From positions 1 to 64,000 of the IMG/VR virus record IMGVR_UViG_3300034104_005002: a stretch of 64,000 bases of DNA, one strand, 5' to 3'. The translations under genes and the position numbers were made by a program. The notes beneath the pieces were generated by a model that made no database searches, was not told where the DNA came from, and saw nothing but the letters and a program-made list of their open reading frames with translations. This stretch comes from a virus. The first letter of the stretch is position 1, and each line of letters opens with the position of its first letter. This document shows positions 58,128 through 64,000 of this stretch, one piece after another.

Positions 58128-58787
58128 TTAGATGACTCTCCAAGAATTATTTCTCCAAATGAAGGTAAGAGATCCAAAATTATAAGCAAGAATTGCCCGA
58201 TCTCTTCCATCAATTAAATCTGAACTTGATGGTAAAATAGTGATGTATCGATTGGTTCCTTTGGATGCTTCTCCTAACTCGTCCTTTACAACAAAAATCT
58301 TCCCCTCTCTTTCGGCTTTAGGAAGTACAATTGTTACTGCACCTGAGAAATTTACTCCAATATAATAGTCTTGTGGAACTATTTGATAAAAAGAAGAAGT
58401 TACGGATGTCATTGGAACATCCATAAAAGTCAGATTAGTTTCACCACCTCCACCTAGGGTAGAGAGCTGTTGTTGAACCCGATCAATAAAGATCTTATAG
58501 TGCTTTTGGAATTCTTCTAGAGTAAGAAAGTTTTGATTAAGAGGAGTTAACGGATCAGAATTATTTGTTTTAATTGGTTCCGCAAGAAGCCCCAGGGATT
58601 TTTGAATGAGAGTTGGTTGACCAAAAGATGTCTCTTCTTTTTTCTTCTTTTTTGGTCTAGATTTCTGTTCGATTAGGGGTTTAACAAAAGATTCTTCAAA
58701 GGAATTGGATATTAATTCATCCAATTCCTCCTTGGCCTTTCTTTTTTCTTCAGATACTAGTTTAAAGAAATCTGAAAGATCACTCAT
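58128..58787 (-). CDS. Virion protein with coiled-coil N-terminus (219 aa)
   Basis: Charged helical N-terminal part with a Lys run (PKKKKKEE), then a beta-rich C-terminal domain (YITILPSSSDLIDGRDRAIL, TFIWRNNSWRV) like small fibre or collar domains. Start overlaps the 49-aa gene stop by 8 bp. Confidence 0.65.
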   Translation of the reverse strand: MSDLSDFFKLVSEEKRKAKEELDELISNSFEESFVKPLIEQKSRPKKKKKEETSFGQPTLIQKSLGLLAEPIKTNNSDPLTPLNQNFLTLEEFQKHYKIFIDRVQQQLSTLGGGGETNLTFMDVPMTSVTSSFYQIVPQDYYIGVNFSGAVTIVLPKAEREGKIFVVKDELGEASKGTNRYITILPSSSDLIDGRDRAILAYNFGSLTFIWRNNSWRVI

Positions 58788-58929
58788 TTACGTTAAACAT
58801 ACTAGCAGCAACTTCTGGTCGGTATTCATCAATTTTTTCTACTGCCTTGACAGAAAGAATATTTTTGATTGCATCGCTGATAGCAGAAGGAGATTCATCC
58901 TCAATAATGGCATTAATTAGTTCTTCCAT
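58780..58929 (-). CDS. Small head-region protein (49 aa)
   Basis: MEELINAIIEDESPSAISDA, then IKNILSVKAVEKIDEYRPEV; acidic helix followed by a short tail. Resembles small prohead-core-like proteins next to gene 20 in cyanophages (gp67 position in T4). CTAAATA is 23 nt upstream. Confidence 0.65.
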   Translation of the reverse strand: MEELINAIIEDESPSAISDAIKNILSVKAVEKIDEYRPEVAASMFNVNE

Positions 58930-58952
58930 GGTTGTTTATAATGAACTGCTAC

Positions 58953-58959
58953 TATTTAG
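58953..58959 (-). promoter_or_regulatory. Late promoter-like CTAAATA
   Basis: Overlaps the gene 20 stop; 23 nt before the 49-aa gene. Confidence 0.45.
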
Positions 58960-60635
58960 ATGTCGCCACCTTTTGGCATTTCTACTGCCTTTGTTTTGAC
59001 TTCTGGTTCTGTTGGAACCTTACCCATATCACCTTCAATTTCCTCTGGTGGTGGTTCTGCGAGAGGCTGCCCGGTTTCTGGATCAATAGGAATAGAAGGA
59101 TCTGGGATAACTCCGGTCTCAATTTCCTTTTGAATCAGAGCATCTTGTTCAACAATTTCTTCATCAGTCTGTCTAAGAACTTTCCTTCTAACATAATCCT
59201 GGGAATAAAATCTTCCAATATAAGGCTCGGCCATTGAGACCATATTCAGTCTTTCGGTGAGAAGCTCAGATTCTTTGAGTTCTGCAAAATGATTATCATA
59301 AAGGAAATCAAATTGAATATGCTCACTCATCTCGGCCCAATCTTCTGGAGTAATAATATTCTTAAGAATCAATTGAGTTCTTAGGAGGTCCACAAACAAC
59401 CTAGAGAATCGTTTTCTAAGTCTCCCCACAAACTTTGAAAACTTAACTTCGTCTCTGAGAATTTCTGAAGACCTACCTAGGTTAAAACCACTTTCACCAT
59501 CAATTCTTGAGGACGGAACATTCAATGACTTATAAAGTTTTCTCTGGAAATAATTAAGGTCAGTTAGTTCTCCAAGATTCTGTGATCCAGGGAGAGTAGT
59601 TACCTCAGTTCCTCTTCCACCTTCTCGTCTTGGAAGCCAATAATCATCCATAAGACTCTGGAATCTTCTGTCGTTTGAAACTTCTCCGGTTTCAATATTA
59701 TAATTCATCTTATTTCGGTATCTCATCATTGTTTCTCTGAGATACTGCTCGGCCTTGACTTTGGGCATATTACCCACATCAATATAGAAAATTCTTCTCT
59801 CGGTCCCTCTAACCATTCGATAAATTACAATACTATCCTCAATCATTCTAAGTTGATTAAGAGATTTAATTGCCTTATTAAGATAAGAAAGAGTAATATT
59901 TTTATTGCGATCAATCAGACCAGAAGTACAAAAAGTTACACTATCTTTGGCTAGTTTAATTTCACCATCATTATCATTTCTTGCTGAAGAAATATTGGTT
60001 CCAGAATTTGGATAAGATGGTCTTGGACTATAAAGAAAATATTCCTCCATTTCGGGGAACTTATAAGTCATTGGATCACTATTTCTAGGATCGTGCTGAA
60101 GAATTCTATTATTACTCTTATCTTGCTTGGCCTTTCGGATATACCTCATCTTCAGGCTGTCAATATACCGAAGTTCTTGAATTCCTAGTTCTGGTTTTTT
60201 AAGATCAATAACCTTATGGTAATAAAGTCTACCATCAACATACCAATTTCTATAAATCTCATGACATTTTTTATCAAAATCAAGAAGTTTTAGAACGTGT
60301 TTAAATTCCTCTCTGATTTTTGTCTTAATACCATCACTAGCATTTAGATTAGACAATTCAATCTGAACCGGACTGTCATAAGTATCAGAAACAATTGCCT
60401 CATTTACAATATCTTCAATGGCCTCGTCCACCTCTGGGTGAAGTGCCATTTCTCGATAACGTTTGATTAATTCAAATTCGTTTCTATAAACACCCTCAAT
60501 ATCAACATAAGAGCCAAAAAACCCAGACGTTAGATAATAATCTGCCCCGTCCTCGGCATTTTGAGGAACGGGGGAGATTGTACTTGGGGTTAATTCGGTG
60601 CGATCATTAATCGAGAAACCAAATAACTTTGCCAT
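58956..60635 (-). CDS. 20: Portal protein, gp20-like
   Basis: Product of 559 aa. VDEAIEDIVNEAIV, NWYVDGRLYYHKVID, MEDSIVIYR-type region (MIEDSIVIYRMVRGTERR) and YRNKMNYNIETGEV are hallmark portal blocks of T4-like phages. Ring through which DNA is packaged. The Glu/Pro-rich C-terminus is typical. Confidence 0.96.
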   Translation of the reverse strand: MAKLFGFSINDRTELTPSTISPVPQNAEDGADYYLTSGFFGSYVDIEGVYRNEFELIKRYREMALHPEVDEAIEDIVNEAIVSDTYDSPVQIELSNLNASDGIKTKIREEFKHVLKLLDFDKKCHEIYRNWYVDGRLYYHKVIDLKKPELGIQELRYIDSLKMRYIRKAKQDKSNNRILQHDPRNSDPMTYKFPEMEEYFLYSPRPSYPNSGTNISSARNDNDGEIKLAKDSVTFCTSGLIDRNKNITLSYLNKAIKSLNQLRMIEDSIVIYRMVRGTERRIFYIDVGNMPKVKAEQYLRETMMRYRNKMNYNIETGEVSNDRRFQSLMDDYWLPRREGGRGTEVTTLPGSQNLGELTDLNYFQRKLYKSLNVPSSRIDGESGFNLGRSSEILRDEVKFSKFVGRLRKRFSRLFVDLLRTQLILKNIITPEDWAEMSEHIQFDFLYDNHFAELKESELLTERLNMVSMAEPYIGRFYSQDYVRRKVLRQTDEEIVEQDALIQKEIETGVIPDPSIPIDPETGQPLAEPPPEEIEGDMGKVPTEPEVKTKAVEMPKGGDI

Positions 60636-60657
60636 AATTTAAATTTTAAGATCACCC

Positions 60658-60664
60658 TATTTAG
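60658..60664 (-). promoter_or_regulatory. Late promoter-like CTAAATA
   Basis: 22 nt before gene 20. Confidence 0.5.
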
Positions 60665-60665
60665 G

Positions 60666-61286
60666 TTACTTAACTGGCCTGTTTGCCTGATCTGCTGGAC
60701 TACCGGCTTCCCACCAGTTTACTTGGAAATCGACAGTAAACCGCTCGATTTCATTGTTGGTTCCATAAGATAGATCAATTGCTGATACATTGGAAGGCCA
60801 AATATCATACATTTTATAGGTTCTTAGTGGAGTAAGAGAACTATTATTTTGGGCAGTACTAGCAGTATCAGAAAAACTAGTAGAACCCCGACCAAGTTGA
60901 TGGACCAAGGCATCAACCATATAAGCATTTGGTGAAGTAGCACCAGTTGCATTTTCAAGTTTGTTGATTAGATTAGCCCAGAGTTCAAATGCAGAACGGA
61001 GCCTGAAGTCCTCATCGTTGATTACGGTTACTGACCAGATATCAATAGTACGGTCTCCGGCCACTTTCATAATACGACCCCTGAAAGGAATATTGATTGG
61101 ATCAATATTTGATGCTGGCATTGAGGTTGCATCACAAAGAAATTTAAAGGATGTTTTTTCCTCTGTTCCCCAAATACCACTAAGGGAATTTGGAAAACTT
61201 GGAATTTCAACCTCAAACAGATTAGGGCGAGCACCACCACCTTTTAGGGCTGATTTAAAACCGTTGATTGTGCGTAAAGTAGACAT
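60666..61286 (-). CDS. 19: Tail tube protein, gp19-like
   Basis: Product of 206 aa. PNLFEVEIPSFP, FLCDATSMPASNID, VTVINDEDFRLRSAFELW and the C-terminal FTVDFQVNWWEAG match gp19. Lies between sheath and portal as in T4. AAGGAGG site before the ATG. Confidence 0.95.
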   Translation of the reverse strand: MSTLRTINGFKSALKGGGARPNLFEVEIPSFPNSLSGIWGTEEKTSFKFLCDATSMPASNIDPINIPFRGRIMKVAGDRTIDIWSVTVINDEDFRLRSAFELWANLINKLENATGATSPNAYMVDALVHQLGRGSTSFSDTASTAQNNSSLTPLRTYKMYDIWPSNVSAIDLSYGTNNEIERFTVDFQVNWWEAGSPADQANRPVK

Positions 61287-61321
61287 TTTAGAAAATCCTC
61301 CTTAAGTTAATGGGTTTATAA

Positions 61322-63502
61322 TTAAACTCGTCCAGTCACTTCTTCAAAGCTAACCCCAGTTCTAGTAGCAACGAATGTAAGAGTTACATAGTTGATAGAC
61401 TTGGTGGGCTTTAGGAAAATGTCTGCTCTAAATTCATTATTATCAATAACATCTGGAGTGTTATTAGTTTCGTCACAGATCACCCGGAAATCAATCAGAC
61501 CTCGTTTTGCCTGAACATCCCTTAGATAGGGCTCAACAATGTTGATAAAGTTTGCTCTGGTAATGGCATCATTCAGCTCAAAGAGTTGAGCCTGAGCAGT
61601 TCTTTCAAGAGCCTGTTCAACAGTAAGGAATAGCTTTCTGACATTGATACGATCAAATGCTGAGGCAAATCCAAGAGCAGTTCTGTCACCAAACAGAAGA
61701 GCCCCGATACCAGGCTGGTTTACAATGGAATTGATCCGTAGAGGATACAAACGATCTCTCTGGGCCTTGTTTGGATTGTAGGCCAGTTTGATAGCATTGT
61801 TTAGGATACCTCTTTGCTGACCAGCAGGAGAGAACCAAGGATAAAGTTCAATCGCGGTTCTTACCATTAGACCTGCAACGTCAGCATTGCAAGGAATGTA
61901 ACGGAACTTGTTATTGAAACGATCAAATGTGTACTTATAACCGCTATCAAAAACAGCATAGGAAGAAGAACTCAATGGGGAGAAGAACTCAATAATCTCA
62001 TCGGTTTGCTGATTTGAGTCACTGATGTCTACTACATCGCCCCGATGAGGAGAAATCACTGCAATACAATCCTTACGATTATTCGCAATTGAAATCAGTT
62101 CTTGGGCCTTTGCCTGTGATTCAAATTTATTACCAAGACCAGGACCCATAATTAGATAATCAACCTCAATTTCATCTCGGTTAGAGAAGAGGCGATATGC
62201 ACTAACAAGACCACCCAGAGTTGCGGTGTAGCCATCAGTTGGTGTGTAGTTCTTACCACCAGAGAGATTGTAAGTAACGTTTCCTAGGGCACTGAAGGTC
62301 TTGTCTTGGGCAGGAAGATTCCATTGACCCTGTGAAGTGGAAAGACCAGTAAAACCAGAGGCAAATCCAGTTTGTACTACTACTTCATTTGGATTAGAAT
62401 TGTCTGAAGGGTTATCGCCAGCATAAACATAATTGGAGAACTGGGCGATGTAAATCTTCCAGAAATTCTTCTGCGCAGGATTTACTGCAGAAATTGCATC
62501 AGATGCCTTGGAGAGGAACAGATGCTTCTCTATCAGATTACCTTGAATTCCGGTTACGCTACCGCTATCGTCAACAATGGCAACATGAATGGAATCATTT
62601 TTGGCACTACGCTCTAGGGCAAACTGAGTAGTGGTTGGTTTAGGAGCAATAGAACTCCATAGAATTCGGCTATTATCCAGCTCAAGGAATTGCTCATCAT
62701 ACCAGTCTTTTACTGAACTAGCAGCAAGAGTATGAGTAGTGGTAGCAGAACCTGAGCTGTTTACAACTGAAATGGTATTGCCAGCCAGAATAGAAGCCGC
62801 CTGATTTCTTTGCTGATAAGTTACTGGGATATCTACAGTAGTACCAGAGGCAACAACCGAGGTGATTTTTACGTCAAGAGTGGAAGCCCCAACTCCGGTA
62901 ATAATACCCTTCAGGTGGCCATTAAAGAGGCTAGTTGACCCGGCTCCGGCAATGACCTGATTAGTAAGAGCAACTGTTACACCAAAACCAACTGATGCGG
63001 CAGATCTGGTAGAAGAGTTTACAGTCAGAATTTGGTCAGCTTTGTCATCAATCACACAAACTTTTAGGCCATTTGCCCAAGTACCAGGAGTCTTGGCAGC
63101 AAAGACGTAGTTGGCCAGATCATCATCATAATTTAGTTCATAATCATCAAAGTTTTTGATTTTTAGAGTCGGTTCTCCGGCAGTAGAAACACCAGCAGCA
63201 TTGCGAATTGCATTCGCAGTAACCAGATTGTCGTCATCAACTCTGGCTACTTTAAGAATACCGCCATAAGATAGATAAGAGGATGCTGAAATCCAATATT
63301 CATATTGAGAGTCTTCATTTTTTGGTTTACCAAAAACGTTGATAAGTTCCTGTTCTGTGGTGATGTCTACTGCTTCTTCGACAGGACCAATTGGAAAAGG
63401 TCCAGCAATAGCGCCAATATTATCTAAAATATTGTCAACACGACCTACTGTGAGATCAACTTCCCTAATTAGAACCCCAGGAGATAATTGAGGTGTAGCC
63501 AT
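61322..63502 (-). CDS. 18: Tail sheath protein, gp18-like
   Basis: Product of 726 aa. N-terminal SPGVLIREVDLTVGRVD, and C-terminal FDRINVRKLFLTVEQAL, DAITRANFINIVEPYLRDVQ are characteristic. The contractile sheath around gp19. CTAAATA 30 nt upstream and a GGGAG site. Confidence 0.96.
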   Translation of the reverse strand: MATPQLSPGVLIREVDLTVGRVDNILDNIGAIAGPFPIGPVEEAVDITTEQELINVFGKPKNEDSQYEYWISASSYLSYGGILKVARVDDDNLVTANAIRNAAGVSTAGEPTLKIKNFDDYELNYDDDLANYVFAAKTPGTWANGLKVCVIDDKADQILTVNSSTRSAASVGFGVTVALTNQVIAGAGSTSLFNGHLKGIITGVGASTLDVKITSVVASGTTVDIPVTYQQRNQAASILAGNTISVVNSSGSATTTHTLAASSVKDWYDEQFLELDNSRILWSSIAPKPTTTQFALERSAKNDSIHVAIVDDSGSVTGIQGNLIEKHLFLSKASDAISAVNPAQKNFWKIYIAQFSNYVYAGDNPSDNSNPNEVVVQTGFASGFTGLSTSQGQWNLPAQDKTFSALGNVTYNLSGGKNYTPTDGYTATLGGLVSAYRLFSNRDEIEVDYLIMGPGLGNKFESQAKAQELISIANNRKDCIAVISPHRGDVVDISDSNQQTDEIIEFFSPLSSSSYAVFDSGYKYTFDRFNNKFRYIPCNADVAGLMVRTAIELYPWFSPAGQQRGILNNAIKLAYNPNKAQRDRLYPLRINSIVNQPGIGALLFGDRTALGFASAFDRINVRKLFLTVEQALERTAQAQLFELNDAITRANFINIVEPYLRDVQAKRGLIDFRVICDETNNTPDVIDNNEFRADIFLKPTKSINYVTLTFVATRTGVSFEEVTGRV

Positions 63503-63532
63503 TTGTACTCCCTTTATATACTTGCTATTAAT

Positions 63533-63539
63533 TATTTAG
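63533..63539 (-). promoter_or_regulatory. Late promoter-like CTAAATA
   Basis: 30 nt before gene 18. Confidence 0.5.
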
Positions 63540-63552
63540 AAAAAAGGAGAGC

Positions 63553-64000
63553 TTAATAACTATAATCCCACAAAGAAACAAGTTCATCCGGAGAAACTAC
63601 ATTCCAGAGTAAATCTTTTTCAACAAAGGTCTCGGGCTCTATTCCGGTTTCTATAAAACCTATTGGTAAAATACTGTCATCTTCTTCACGCTCTTCATTT
63701 TCTTTAAATAATCTTTTTCTTATATCGTCATCAGTGATTTCTCGGAAGTATTCTTGGGTGGAAGCCCAGGAAAAAGTAACAAGACAATCAACCAAGTCGT
63801 CATTTTTCCCTTCTTCGGCCTTAAAGGTATTTGATTTTTGGACAAAGGTGAAGAGTTCGCTGATCGTGTCATAATCTTCAATGATTAATTTATCTGATTC
63901 AAGTAACATTTTTAAATTGAGAGATCCGATTTTCTTCACATTAGCGGACATTTTTACACCATAATCAACTCTGTCTCCACCAAATCCCTGCCCCAAAACC
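63553..64000 (-). CDS. 17: Terminase large subunit C-terminus, gp17-like (partial)
   Basis: About 149 codons to the right edge, N-terminus outside the window. KNDDLVDCLVTFSWAS contains the nuclease-domain Asp pair of gp17, followed by the acidic linker NEEREEDDS and GFIETG. Cuts and packages concatemeric DNA. Position next to 18-19-20 agrees with T4 order. Confidence 0.88.
   Translation of the reverse strand, partial: VLGQGFGGDRVDYGVKMSANVKKIGSLNLKMLLESDKLIIEDYDTISELFTFVQKSNTFKAEEGKNDDLVDCLVTFSWASTQEYFREITDDDIRKRLFKENEEREEDDSILPIGFIETGIEPETFVEKDLLWNVVSPDELVSLWDYSY

Noticed and set aside
1-64000. Photosynthesis auxiliary genes (psbA, psbD, hli)
   Set aside because: Looked for as a cyanophage marker; none seen in this window, so host assignment stays inferential.

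Overview
The window is part of a T4-like myovirus genome, most likely one infecting cyanobacteria. The T4 core set is present and almost all on the minus strand. Replication and recombination genes are 41, 43, 44, 45, 46, 47, 61, 62, uvsX, uvsW and uvsY. Regulators are regA and late sigma 55. Head and tail genes are 17 (partial), 18, 19, 20, 21, 22 and 23, and nrdA/nrdB are also present. The cyanobacterial assignment rests on several virion proteins and a DUF3110-like protein that I recall mainly from cyanophages, and on a tRNA-Pro-like acceptor stem of cyanobacterial type. It is inference: no photosynthesis gene lies here. Base composition is AT-rich except for one sharply GC-rich island at about 51.95-56.49 kb.

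Layout. 0-3.4 kb: accessory genes (Thg1-like 3'-5' nucleotidyltransferase, a degenerate tRNA-Pro-like element, a metallophosphoesterase, a zinc metallopeptidase and small proteins). 3.4-7.5 kb: an NAD salvage cluster of nadV (interrupted by a LAGLIDADG intein), a macro-domain protein and nadM fused to Nudix. 7.5-12.8 kb: a deaminase, HNH and GIY-YIG endonucleases, small membrane proteins, and an L,D-transpeptidase/GH19 lysin beside possible lysis proteins. 13-19.6 kb: nrdB, then nrdA broken into three genes joined by two split inteins, with a free-standing endonuclease gene in each break. 19.5-25.7 kb: primase, then virion and basic internal-type proteins, including one with a nucleotidyltransferase domain. 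25.8-40.3 kb: the replication, recombination and transcription core. 40.35-43.7 kb: a rightward accessory cluster with its own sigma-70-type promoter, preceded by a structured intergenic region with duplicated leftward promoters. 43.7-46.1 kb: uvsW, uvsY and a tail-tube-like protein. 46.15-47.85 kb: a Hef-like endonuclease and an endonuclease relic beside the capsid gene. 47.9-64 kb: the virion genes, split by the GC-rich island with four tandem modular fibre-like proteins.

Regulation. Sigma-70-like promoters (TTGACA with 16-18 bp spacers) precede the DNA polymerase, clamp and gene 55 operons and the rightward accessory cluster. A motif CTAAATA (or TATAAATA) lies 18-38 nt upstream of most virion start codons and is probably the late promoter. 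Several promoters are fused to, or directly follow, a hairpin terminator, so that readthrough is stopped where new transcripts start. Both nadV and nadM present their Shine-Dalgarno GGAG in the loop of a hairpin that ends at the start codon.

Standout observations: the three-piece NrdA with two split inteins, one of them split unusually early; the NAD salvage cluster with an active-site intein and hairpin-looped ribosome sites; the tRNA-like element near a Thg1-like enzyme; the GC-rich fibre island; and the duplicated promoter region with a possible small RNA.
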